64,000 nt of DNA from Ascidia mentula. Taxonomy: Eukaryota > Chordata > Ascidiacea > Phlebobranchia > Ascidiidae. The notes below the pieces were generated by a model. The model saw only the letters and a program-made list of their open reading frames with translations. It did not search any database and was not told the DNA's origin. The translations under genes and the position numbers were made by a program. The DNA lies in contig OX387203.1 in NCBI GenBank assembly GCA_947561715.1, forward strand, positions 13,454,001 to 13,518,000, in the 5' to 3' direction. Below are positions 23,460-33,449 of this stretch, one piece after another (position 1 is the first letter of the stretch; the number at the start of each line of letters is the position of its first letter).

Positions 23460-26400
23460 ATGAATACAATGGCGTCCTTTTTGAAAATTTGCACCCTTAA
23501 CGTTAACGGCCTAGGCCAGGCACCTAAGAGAAGAGCCCTGTTCCGGTACCTTTCCTCTTTGAACTTTGACCTTTTTTGCCTCCAAGAAACTCACTCTACT
23601 CCCCAAACCGAATCCCTGTGGAAGTCCGAATGGACTTCTGGCCCCATCCTCTTAAACTCGGCACCTCCGACAGGCTATGCCCAAGGTGGTGTCGCAGTTC
23701 TTCTAAACTCCTCCACACTTCAAATTCTCAATTCATTTTCTGACTCTGCCGGTCGCATTATTGCGGCCGACATCTCAACCCTAACCCATACCTTCCATTT
23801 AGTTAACGTTTACGCCCCCTCTGGAGCTGATAAAATAACCCTACGCAATAATTTCTTTGACTCCCTCTACCCTTATTTAACTTCACCCCACCCCTTAATT
23901 CTGGCCGGCGATTTTAATTGCGTCCTAAACCCAACCCTCGATAAATATCCCCCTGTTCAATCACGCCGGCCCAGCCCCCCTTTAATTAATTTATTATCCA
24001 CCTTCAACCTCCAAGACTCCTTTCGTGCTCTTTATCCCTCCCTTTGTCAATTCTCCCGTCGCGCCCCTGGTACCCAATCCCGAATAGATAGAGTTTATAT
24101 TTCCCCTCCATTGATCCCTAAGCAACATACCTTTACTCCATGCCCCTTCTCCGACCATGATTTAGTTACCCTCACCCTCAACATCATTTCCTCTCCTCCC
24201 AGGGGCAAAGGCTCCTGGAAGAATAACACATCTACCCTCCTTGACCCTGACTTTCAAATAGATTTATCCCAACATTACCCCCTCTGGCAAACCTTAGGTC
24301 CCTTACACCCCAATCCCATGGACTTCTGGCTCACCCTGAAAACTAAAATTAAATCCCTCATCCAAGCCCATTCAAAACGTTTAGCACAATCCCACCGCAC
24401 CGAAACCCTCCTCCTTCACCAGCAGTTCGAATCCTCCCGCCAAAAAGTCAATGATTACCCGACCCCACAAAACTTAGCCCAATTCCAATCCCTCAAAAAG
24501 TCCCTAAATAATACATACCTTTCCAATGCCCGCTCCTCACTTATGAAATCCCTCTCCTCCGATCCCCAATTCAAAAACATAGCCGATAAAACTCTCTATT
24601 CCCAGCTTTTCCCTTCACGTCGCAAACCCCCCATCCTCGAATTTCAAGACCCCCATGGACTCCCTCTCACAACCCCCAAGGAAATACTAGAACACACCCG
24701 CAAATTTTACACAGACTTATACACATCCCAACAACTTCCCTTGCCGCCCCCCAGTGACCAATTTGCCCAACTTCCTTCCAAATTAATCCCTGATCAGTAC
24801 CTAGATTCCCTCTCAGCCCCCATCACAATGTCCGAAGTAAAAAAAGCCCTTTCCCTCTTTTCCCCTAACAAAACCCCCGGGCCCGATGGGCTCAGCATCG
24901 AGTTTTATACTCGTTGCTGGGACCTAATCGGGTCCGACCTTACCCAAGCCCTCAACTTCTCCTACCAAAACGCCTATACCCCATTGGAATTTAATCTCGG
25001 CCATATAACCATTATTCACAAGAAAAACGACCCCACCCTTTTGACCAATTACCGCCCTATTTCTTTACTTAATACCGACCTCAAAATCCTTCATAAAATC
25101 CTTAACCTCCGTATCAAGCCCTTTATCACTTCAATACTCTCCCACAACCAATTTGCTACCCCCGGATCCTCTACCTCAGACGCAACCACACTTCTTCGCG
25201 ACTTACACTCTCACGCTTCCTCAATCAATTCGAACACATTTTTCGTTTCTCTCGATTTTCAAAAAGCCTTTGACTCTATTTCCTTCCCATGGTTACTCTC
25301 CCAATTAAATCTTAAACGCTTTCCCCCTCTCTTTACTCAATATCTTTCTGCTCTTCACTCCAGCGCCCATTCCCGGGTCTTCGTCAATGGCTTCGCCACA
25401 AGGGATTTTCCCATCAGGAGAGGTGTCAGACAAGGAGACCCCCTTAGTCTGAACCTCTTCCTGATTGCTTTAGACCCGTTACTCGTTGCCCTCCAAAACA
25501 CCCCCTCTATCATTTCGACCCCTGTGCCATGCCGCAATATTCCCAAGGCAATTGCTTACGCCGATGACGTCACCCTCGTGGTGGCGCATCGGCAGTCCCT
25601 CTGTAACGCCCTGTCACTTATTAATAAATTTTCTAAATTCACCGGTCTTAAACTGAACCCCGCCAAAACAGAAGCAATTGCCATCCTCCACCCTCTCTCA
25701 GACGACCCCTTTTTAAATCAAATTAAGTGGAACCCGGATAAAATTACACCGTTAAATATTCCCATCGGCGCACCCTCAGTAATAAAAGCGGCTTGGCGCC
25801 AAGTAATTACCTCTTTACAATCCCGCGCCAAATCTATTAGCAACCCCTTTCTCACCTTTGATTCGAAATGCATTCTTTCAAAAACTATCCTCCTTCCCGA
25901 AATTTCGTACCTTGCTAAAATTTACCCCTTACCACCCCAGCAACGAGAGCGGGTCGACGGCATTGTGGCAAGCTTTGTCGGAGGCCCAAACCTACCAACC
26001 TTGCCTATTAACATCTTGGCAGCCCGCCGTGACCTTGGTGGTTACGGCGCGGCAAATCTACCCCTCTATGCTGACCTATCCATTCTCTTTTCTGTCAAAA
26101 ATTACTACAAACATCGAATCTTGGACACCCCAACAACCCCCCAACTCTCCCTCTTTGAATATAACCTCGGCCTCCCCCTATCAAAATTATACAGCCTCAG
26201 ACTAAGAAATAACCTCCCCCACGCCACAACACCCTCCACTCACTATCAACATATTCTCTCCCTGATCAATTCCTTTAGTCCCTCCGAACAAGAACTGCTT
26301 TGTCCCAAATCCAAACCCCTTTACACCCGATTAATAAATGATTCCCAGCACCCCTTTTTCCACACCGACTGGTCCCAAATTCATCACCCCATCTTTCCCA

Positions 26401-26894
26401 ATTACCTCAAAACATTCAACTACAGACTAGTCCACAAAATCCTCCCCTTGAAATGCCAGAAGTCCTATCTCCCCCTCGATTTAGATCCCCAATGCCTTTT
26501 TTGCAATTACCCCCTGGAAACCTTCAGTCACCTCTTCCATACCTGCCCCACTATACAGCCACTTTTATCCCTTGTTAAAAACACCCTAAATTCCCTCCTT
26601 AATAACACCTTTACATATTTTGACACCCCCAGTTACCTAACTTTCCCTAAAACCCCCCTGTCAGACAATCCATACTCCTCAACCCTTGTAGCTCTATTAA
26701 ATACATCCCTCACCCACACCATTTGGAAGACTCGTAATCGCATTAAACACGACCCCCGCCCTTTAATTAACGTACCCCAACACCTGATCCGGACCCTGAA
26801 ACACACTATGAACTTTCGACTTACTTTACAACGGAGCAGGTCGAATGCCGACCTCGAAGGTGTCTTGGCCGACGTCGTCCAGTATTTAATTTAA
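23460..26894 (+). CDS. LINE ORF2: APE endonuclease and reverse transcriptase
   Basis: 1144 residues; an ATG four codons in (MASFLK) is an equally good start. The N-terminal APE-type endonuclease has N14 (TLNVNGL), E43 (LQETH), D151 and N153 (GDFN), SRIDRVYIS, and the catalytic His at 233 (SDHD). It would nick target DNA to prime reverse transcription. The RT spans roughly residues 455-740: TPGPDGL, NYRPISLL, LDFQKAFDS (D599), RQGDPLSL and the YADD box at 700-703. Near the C terminus, C1012-x2-C1015-x8-H1024-x2-H1027-T-C1029 matches the zinc motif found after RT in many L1-like elements. No RNase H domain is evident. The protein ends LADVVQYLI; copy 2 runs about ten residues further. All catalytic motifs are present, so the enzyme looks functional. 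The sense strand is strongly C-rich and G-poor, unlike ORF1. Confidence 0.95.
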   Translation: MNTMASFLKICTLNVNGLGQAPKRRALFRYLSSLNFDLFCLQETHSTPQTESLWKSEWTSGPILLNSAPPTGYAQGGVAVLLNSSTLQILNSFSDSAGRIIAADISTLTHTFHLVNVYAPSGADKITLRNNFFDSLYPYLTSPHPLILAGDFNCVLNPTLDKYPPVQSRRPSPPLINLLSTFNLQDSFRALYPSLCQFSRRAPGTQSRIDRVYISPPLIPKQHTFTPCPFSDHDLVTLTLNIISSPPRGKGSWKNNTSTLLDPDFQIDLSQHYPLWQTLGPLHPNPMDFWLTLKTKIKSLIQAHSKRLAQSHRTETLLLHQQFESSRQKVNDYPTPQNLAQFQSLKKSLNNTYLSNARSSLMKSLSSDPQFKNIADKTLYSQLFPSRRKPPILEFQDPHGLPLTTPKEILEHTRKFYTDLYTSQQLPLPPPSDQFAQLPSKLIPDQYLDSLSAPITMSEVKKALSLFSPNKTPGPDGLSIEFYTRCWDLIGSDLTQALNFSYQNAYTPLEFNLGHITIIHKKNDPTLLTNYRPISLLNTDLKILHKILNLRIKPFITSILSHNQFATPGSSTSDATTLLRDLHSHASSINSNTFFVSLDFQKAFDSISFPWLLSQLNLKRFPPLFTQYLSALHSSAHSRVFVNGFATRDFPIRRGVRQGDPLSLNLFLIALDPLLVALQNTPSIISTPVPCRNIPKAIAYADDVTLVVAHRQSLCNALSLINKFSKFTGLKLNPAKTEAIAILHPLSDDPFLNQIKWNPDKITPLNIPIGAPSVIKAAWRQVITSLQSRAKSISNPFLTFDSKCILSKTILLPEISYLAKIYPLPPQQRERVDGIVASFVGGPNLPTLPINILAARRDLGGYGAANLPLYADLSILFSVKNYYKHRILDTPTTPQLSLFEYNLGLPLSKLYSLRLRNNLPHATTPSTHYQHILSLINSFSPSEQELLCPKSKPLYTRLINDSQHPFFHTDWSQIHHPIFPNYLKTFNYRLVHKILPLKCQKSYLPLDLDPQCLFCNYPLETFSHLFHTCPTIQPLLSLVKNTLNSLLNNTFTYFDTPSYLTFPKTPLSDNPYSSTLVALLNTSLTHTIWKTRNRIKHDPRPLINVPQHLIRTLKHTMNFRLTLQRSRSNADLEGVLADVVQYLI

Positions 26895-27212
26895 ACCCAT
26901 CCCCCGGGCAACCAACACATACATAATATAAAATTTGTCGTCTGCAACACTCTGAATTATTCCGTACTTTTGTCGTCCCCAATAGTGTATTGTCTTTTTT
27001 TCTCGTGCAGCGTCCTTGTCGTCTGCAACTGTATAATTTTTCGTAATTTCCGGTCGTCGTTATTTGTGTATTTTTTCGTGCAGCGCCCTCGGCGTCTGTA
27101 ACTGTATTTTTCATTGTGCCCTTTCGTCTCGCCATTATTGTACCTTTTGTTTACTTTCCGCCCTCCTTTCAATGAATTTCTCCCCATTTCCCTCCTTCCC
27201 TTTAACAATTTT
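26895..27212 (+). other. LINE copy 1 variable 3' UTR with degenerate ~80-bp repeats
   Basis: No gene. The stretch contains about two and a half imperfect copies of a T-rich motif beginning GTCGTCTGCAAC (near 26937, 27018 and, diverged, 27090), each followed by a T-run and TCGTGCAGCG. Copy 2 has only scattered similarity here. Confidence 0.65.
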
Positions 27213-27262
27213 GTGTGATATTCGTGGTGGCGGCTGTTAGCCCGCCCGAATAAAATAGAATT
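27213..27262 (+). promoter_or_regulatory. LINE 3'-terminal conserved stem-loop and AATAAA
   Basis: The final 50 bp are almost the same in both LINE copies, although the preceding UTR is not. GGCGGCT (27229-27235), loop GTT and AGCCCGCC (27239-27246) form a stem with one bulged C. Copy 2 has G in place of the A, which still allows a G-U pair. AATAAA lies at 27249-27254, just before the junction. By analogy with stringent LINEs, where RT recognises a 3' stem-loop of its own RNA, this is a candidate RT recognition element. That role is inferred. Confidence 0.65.
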
Positions 27263-30200
27263 GGGCTACTTTTTAACTACTTAATCGTTTGCAAAGGCCG
27301 CCCGCCGTGGTTGCCGCGTCGACGAAGCCGGCTCGTGCTCATTATGCCCAATTACTGTCCAGCGGCATGCATACTTTTCTGTCGTTGCAAGCGTGGTAAT
27401 TACCGCTGCACTCTCAGTGTTGAAAATCGCCATTCCACGTGCTTGCCATGTCGCAACCACTCCAAGTGCCCACCAGGCCAAGCTCCGACCCTCTGCCACC
27501 AGTCGACATTCTATTTGAATAAGGTAAGCATCACGCCCTGTCCGGGCTACTTTTTAACTACTTAATCGTTTGCAAAGGCCCCCCGCCGTCGTTGCCGCGT
27601 CGACGACGCCGGCTCGTGCTCATTATGCCCAATTACTGTCCAGCGGCAGACATAATTTTCAGTCGTTGCAAGCGTGGTAATTACCGCTGCACTCTCAGTG
27701 TTGAAAATTGCCATTCCACGTGCTTGCGATGTCCCAACCACTCAACGTGCCCACCAGGCCAACCTCCGCCCCTCTCCCACCAGTCGACATTCTATTTGAA
27801 TAAGGTAAGCATCACGCCCTGTCCGGGCTACTTTTTAACTACTTAATCGTTTGCAAAGGCCCCCCGCCGTCGTTGCCGCGTCGACGACGCCGGCTCGTGC
27901 TCATTATGCCAAATTACTGTCCAGCGGCAGACATACTTTTCAGTCGTTGCAAGCGTGGTAATTACCGCTGCACTCTCAGTGTTGAAAATTGCCATTCCAC
28001 GTGCTTGCGATGTCCCAACCACTCAACGTGCCCACCAGGCCAACCTCCGCCCCTCTCCCGCCAGTCGATATTCTATTTGAATAAGGTAAGCATCACGCCC
28101 TGTCCGGGCTACTTTTTAACTACTTAATCGTTTGCAAAGACCCCCTGCCGTCGTTGCCGCGTCGACGACGACTCGTGCTCATTATGCCCAATTACTGTAC
28201 AGCGGCTAGGCTGCTTTTTTACTTGGGCGCGCATGATTTTTGTTCTATGTGAATAAGTGTAGGAGGTGGGAAATGCCCACCGTGTAGACCTCTGTCACAA
28301 TAGAAATTGTGACGTCACAGAGCATGCTTGCTCACCATGCCCTATTGCTGTCCAGAGGCGAGGATGCTCTCCTTGCCGATGCAAATGTGGCAAATACGGC
28401 GGCACTCAGTGTTGAAAATTGCCATTCCACGTGCTTGCGATGTCCCAACCACTCCAAGTGCCCACCAGGCCAACCTCCGCCCCACTCCCTCCAGTCGACA
28501 TTCTATTTGAATAAGGTAAGCATCACGCCCTGTCCGGGCTACTTTTTAACTACTTAATCGTTTGCAAAGGCCGCCCGCCGTGGTTGCCGCGTCGACGAAG
28601 CCGGCTCGTGCTCATTATGCCCAATTACTGTCCAGCGGCATGCATACTTTTCTGTCGTTGCAAGCGTGGTAATTACCGCTGCACTCTCAGTGTTGAAAAT
28701 CGCCATTCCACGTGCTTGCCATGTCGCAACCACTCCAAGTGCCCACCAGGCCAAGCTCCGACCCTCTGCCACCAGTCGACATTCTATTTGAATAAGGTAA
28801 GCATCACGCCCTGTCCGGGCTACTTTTTAACTACTTAATCGTTTGCAAAGGCCCCCCGCCGTCGTTGCCGCGTCGACGACGCCGGCTCGTGCTCATTATG
28901 CCCAATTACTGTCCAGCGGCAGACATAATTTTCAGTCGTTGCAAGCGTGGTAATTACCGCTGCACTCTCAGTGTTGAAAATTGCCATTCCACGTGCTTGC
29001 GATGTCCCAACCACTCAACGTGCCCACCAGGCCAACCTCCGCCCCTCTCCCACCAGTCGACATTCTATTTGAATAAGGTAAGCATCACGCCCTGTCCGGG
29101 CTACTTTTTAACTACTTAATCGTTTGCAAAGGCCCCCCGCCGTCGTTGCCGCGTCGACGACGCCGGCTCGTGCTCATTATGCCAAATTACTGTCCAGCGG
29201 CAGACATACTTTTCAGTCGTTGCAAGCGTGGTAATTACCGCTGCACTCTCAGTGTTGAAAATTGCCATTCCACGTGCTTGCGATGTCCCAACCACTCAAC
29301 GTGCCCACCAGGCCAACCTCCGCCCCTCTCCCGCCAGTCGATATTCTATTTGAATAAGGTAAGCATCACGCCCTGTCCGGGCTACTTTTTAACTACTTAA
29401 TCGTTTGCAAAGACCCCCTGCCGTCGTTGCCGCGTCGACGACGACTCGTGCTCATTATGCCCAATTACTGTACAGCGGCTAGGCTGCTTTTTTACTTGGG
29501 CGCGCATGATTTTTGTTCTATGTGAATAAGTGTAGGAGGTGGGAAATGCCCACCGTGTAGACCTCTGTCACAATAGAAATTGTGACGTCACAGAGCATGC
29601 TTGCTCACCATGCCCTATTGCTGTCCAGAGGCGAGGATGCTCTCCTTGCCGATGCAAATGTGGCAAATACGGCGGCACTCAGTGTTGAAAATTGCCATTC
29701 CACGTGCTTGCGATGTCCCAACCACTCCAAGTGCCCACCAGGCCAACCTCCGCCCCACTCCCTCCAGTCGACATTCTATTTGAATAAGGTAAGCATCACG
29801 CCCTGTCCGGGCTACTTTTTAACTACTTAATCGTTTGCAAAGGCCGCCCGCCGTGGTTGCCGCGTCGACGAAGCCGGCTCGTGCTCATTATGCCCAATTA
29901 CTGTCCAGCGGCATGCATACTTTTCTGTCGTTGCAAGCGTGGTAATTACCGCTGCACTCTCAGTGTTGAAAATCGCCATTCCACGTGCTTGCCATGTCGC
30001 AACCACTCCAAGTGCCCACCAGGCCAAGCTCCGACCCTCTGCCACCAGTCGACATTCTATTTGAATAAGGTAAGCATCACGCCCTGTCCGGGCTACTTTT
30101 TAACTACTTAATCGTTTGCAAAGGCCCCCCGCCGTCGTTGCCGCGTCGACGACGCCGGCTCGTGCTCATTATGCCCAATTACTGTCCAGCGGCAGACATA

Positions 30201-33168
30201 ATTTTCAGTCGTTGCAAGCGTGGTAATTACCGCTGCACTCTCAGTGTTGAAAATTGCCATTCCACGTGCTTGCGATGTCCCAACCACTCAACGTGCCCAC
30301 CAGGCCAACCTCCGCCCCTCTCCCGCCAGTCGATATTCTATTTGAATAAGGTAAGCATCACGCCCTGTCCGGGCTACTTTTTAACTACTTAATCGTTTGC
30401 AAAGACCCCCTGCCGTCGTTGCCGCGTCGACGACGACTCGTGCTCATTATGCCCAATTACTGTACAGCGGCTAGGCTGCTTTTTTACTTGGGCGCGCATG
30501 ATTTTTGTTCTATGTGAATAAGTGTAGGAGGTGGGAAATGCCCACCGTGTAGACCTCTGTCACAATAGAAATTGTGACGTCACAGAGCATGCTTGCTCAC
30601 CATGCCCTATTGCTGTCCAGAGGCGAGGATGCTCTCCTTGCCGATGCAAATGTGGCAAATACGGCGGCACTCAGTGTTGAAAATTGCCATTCCACGTGCT
30701 TGCGATGTCCCAACCACTCCAAGTGCCCACCAGGCCAACCTCCGCCCCACTCCCTCCAGTCGACATTCTATTTGAATAAGGTAAGCATCACGCCCTGTCC
30801 GGGCTACTTTTTAACTACTTAATCGTTTGCAAAGGCCCCCCGCCGTCGTTGCCGCGTCGACGACGCCGGCTCGTGCTCATTATGCCAAATTACTGTCCAG
30901 CGGCAGACATACTTTTCAGTCGTTGCAAGCGTGGTAATTACCGCTGCACTCTCAGTGTTGAAAATTGCCATTCCACGTGCTTGCGATGTCCCAACCACTC
31001 AACGTGCCCACCAGGCCAACCTCCGCCCCTCTCCCGCCAGTCGATATTCTATTTGAATAAGGTAAGCATCACGCCCTGTCCGGGCTACTTTTTAACTACT
31101 TAATCGTTTGCAAAGACCCCCTGCCGTCGTTGCCGCGTCGACGACGACTCGTGCTCATTATGCCCAATTACTGTACAGCGGCTAGGCTGCTTTTTTACTT
31201 GGGCGCGCATGATTTTTGTTCTATGTGAATAAGTGTAGGAGGTGGGAAATGCCCACCGTGTAGACCTCTGTCACAATAGAAATTGTGACGTCACAGAGCA
31301 TGCTTGCTCACCATGCCCTATTGCTGTCCAGAGGCGAGGATGCTCTCCTTGCCGATGCAAATGTGGCAAATACGGCGGCACTCAGTGTTGAAAATTGCCA
31401 TTCCACGTGCTTGCGATGTCCCAACCACTCCAAGTGCCCACCAGGCCAACCTCCGCCCCACTCCCTCCAGTCGACATTCTATTTGAATAAGGTAAGCATC
31501 ACGCCCTGTCCGGGCTACTTTTTAACTACTTAATCGTTTGCAAAGGCCCCCCGCCGTCGTTGCCGCGTCGACGACGCCGGCTCGTGCTCATTATGCCAAA
31601 TTACTGTCCAGCGGCAGACATACTTTTCAGTCGTTGCAAGCGTGGTAATTACCGCTGCACTCTCAGTGTTGAAAATTGCCATTCCACGTGCTTGCGATGT
31701 CCCAACCACTCAACGTGCCCACCAGGCCAACCTCCGCCCCTCTCCCGCCAGTCGATATTCTATTTGAATAAGGTAAGCATCACGCCCTGTCCGGGCTACT
31801 TTTTAACTACTTAATCGTTTGCAAAGACCCCCTGCCGTCGTTGCCGCGTCGACGACGACTCGTGCTCATTATGCCCAATTACTGTACAGCGGCTAGGCTG
31901 CTTTTTTACTTGGGCGCGCATGATTTTTGTTCTATGTGAATAAGTGTAGGAGGTGGGAAATGCCCACCGTGTAGACCTCTGTCACAATAGAAATTGTGAC
32001 GTCACAGAGCATGCTTGCTCACCATGCCCTATTGCTGTCCAGAGGCGAGGATGCTCTCCTTGCCGATGCAAATGTGGCAAATACGGCGGCACTCAGTGTT
32101 GAAAATTGCCATTCCACGTGCTTGCGATGTCCCAACCACTCCAAGTGCCCACCAGGCCAACCTCCGCCCCACTCCCTCCAGTCGACATTCTATTTGAATA
32201 AGGTAAGCATCACGCCCTGTCCGGGCTACTTTTTAACTACTTAATCGTTTGCAAAGGCCGCCCGCCGTGGTTGCCGCGTCGACGAAGCCGGCTCGTGCTC
32301 ATTATGCCCAATTACTGTCCAGCGGCATGCATACTTTTCTGTCGTTGCAAGCGTGGTAATTACCGCTGCACTCTCAGTGTTGAAAATCGCCATTCCACGT
32401 GCTTGCCATGTCGCAACCACTCCAAGTGCCCACCAGGCCAAGCTCCGACCCTCTGCCACCAGTCGACATTCTATTTGAATAAGGTAAGCATCACGCCCTG
32501 TCCGGGCTACTTTTTAACTACTTAATCGTTTGCAAAGGCCCCCCGCCGTCGTTGCCGCGTCGACGACGCCGGCTCGTGCTCATTATGCCCAATTACTGTC
32601 CAGCGGCAGACATAATTTTCAGTCGTTGCAAGCGTGGTAATTACCGCTGCACTCTCAGTGTTGAAAATTGCCATTCCACGTGCTTGCGATGTCCCAACCA
32701 CTCAACGTGCCCACCAGGCCAACCTCCGCCCCTCTCCCACCAGTCGACATTCTATTTGAATAAGGTAAGCATCACGCCCTGTCCGGGCTACTTTTTAACT
32801 ACTTAATCGTTTGCAAAGGCCCCCCGCCGTCGTTGCCGCGTCGACGACGCCGGCTCGTGCTCATTATACCAAATTACTGTCCAGCGGCAGACATACTTTT
32901 CAGTCGTTGCAAGCGTGGTAATTACCGCTGCACTCTCAGTGTTGAAAATTGCCATTCCACGTGCTTGCGATGTCCCAACCACTCAACGTGCCCACCAGGC
33001 CAACCTCCGCCCCTCTCCCGCCAGTCGATATTCTATTTGAATAAGGTAAGCATCACGCCCTGTCCGGGCTACTTTTTAACTACTTAATCGTTTGCAAAGA
33101 CCCCCTGCCGTCGTTGCCGCGTCGACGACGACTCGTGCTCATTATGCCCAATTACTGTACAGCGGCTA
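27263..33168 (+). repeat. Satellite array 2, including irregular HORs
   Basis: Resumes after LINE 1 with the last 34 bp of a D subunit. Two normal ABCD HORs begin at 27297 and 28570. Next come A (29843), a chimeric B/C (30124), D (30405), then C-D twice (30835-31545 and 31546-32256), and a normal A-B-C from 32257. The following D begins at 33100 and is split by the DNA transposon after its first 69 bp. The C at 32819 carries the rarer ATACCAAATT allele. Confidence 0.95.
29843..32256 (+). repeat. Shortened HOR block: one 992-bp and two 711-bp units
   Basis: Order A-(B/C)-D, C-D, C-D. The 30124-30404 unit begins as B (GACATAATTTTCAG) and ends as C (CGCCAGTCGATATTC), as expected from unequal exchange between B and C with loss of 281 bp. 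The two 711-bp C-D units lack both A and B. Their junction D-to-C reads CAAAGGCCCCCC, which shows recombination in register at the subunit boundary. Confidence 0.88.
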
Positions 33169-33178
33169 CACTGTAAAT
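33169..33178 (+). repeat. Left terminal inverted repeat
   Basis: CACTGTAAAT, preceded by the TA target copy at 33167-33168. It is the exact reverse complement of 36327-36336. Confidence 0.9.
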
Positions 33179-33184
33179 CAAAAA

Positions 33185-33385
33185 CGTGGAGTATACCAAC
33201 CCGAGGGGTGGTCCCATAATTCCAAGCTACAATGGATAATTCCACCCCTAGGGTTGGGGTGGAAAACTCCACGCTCGAGGATTAACACCTTCAGCGGTGG
33301 TATTTTCCACCACTAACCTGCGTTTACCCACCCACTACAACCTACATATTTTACTGTTACACCCTTGCGTGGTCTTTTCCACTCC
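33185..33385. repeat. Left subterminal motif array
   Basis: Repeated GTGG/CCAC motifs next to A or T runs: GGGGTGGAAAACTCCAC, GGTGGTATTTTCCACCAC and GTGGTCTTTTCCAC. TTCCACCCC (33240-33248) and GGGGTGGAA (33256-33264) form a perfect 9-bp hairpin stem. In CACTA-like elements such motifs bind the element's accessory protein; that role is assumed here from the layout. Confidence 0.7.
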
Positions 33386-33449
33386 TACAAAACTGCACAA
33401 ATGTAGCAATGCAAATGTATTACAGAACAAGAAATGAAAGAAACAATCA

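Larger units (their letters stand above)
21537..27262 (+). mobile_element. LINE copy 1, full-length APE-type non-LTR retrotransposon (L1/Tx1-like)
   Basis: An element of about 5.73 kb with the order 5' leader, ORF1, 56-bp spacer, ORF2 and 3' UTR. ORF1 carries one CCHC knuckle and ORF2 carries APE endonuclease plus RT, the architecture of the L1/Tx1 group. The satellite is read up to AAGCAT at 21536 and resumes with GGGCTAC at 27263. The pre-insertion site reads AAGCAT-CACGCCCTGTCC-GGGCTAC, so 12 bp of target are missing, and I see no target-site duplication. The 5' limit is uncertain by ~20 bp because the first bases (ACG..TTCTGACC) still faintly resemble the satellite. There is no poly(A) tail; the element ends AATAAAATAGAA plus two bases. 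Both ORFs are open over their whole length, so it looks recent and possibly active. Copy 2 at 51638-57341 occupies the equivalent satellite site. Confidence 0.95.

Noticed and set aside
26937-27125. tRNA- or 5S-like internal promoter or SINE in the LINE 3' UTR
   Set aside because: The TCGTCTGCAAC repeats do not match A/B boxes or a tRNA fold, and there is no separate 3' tail or duplication.
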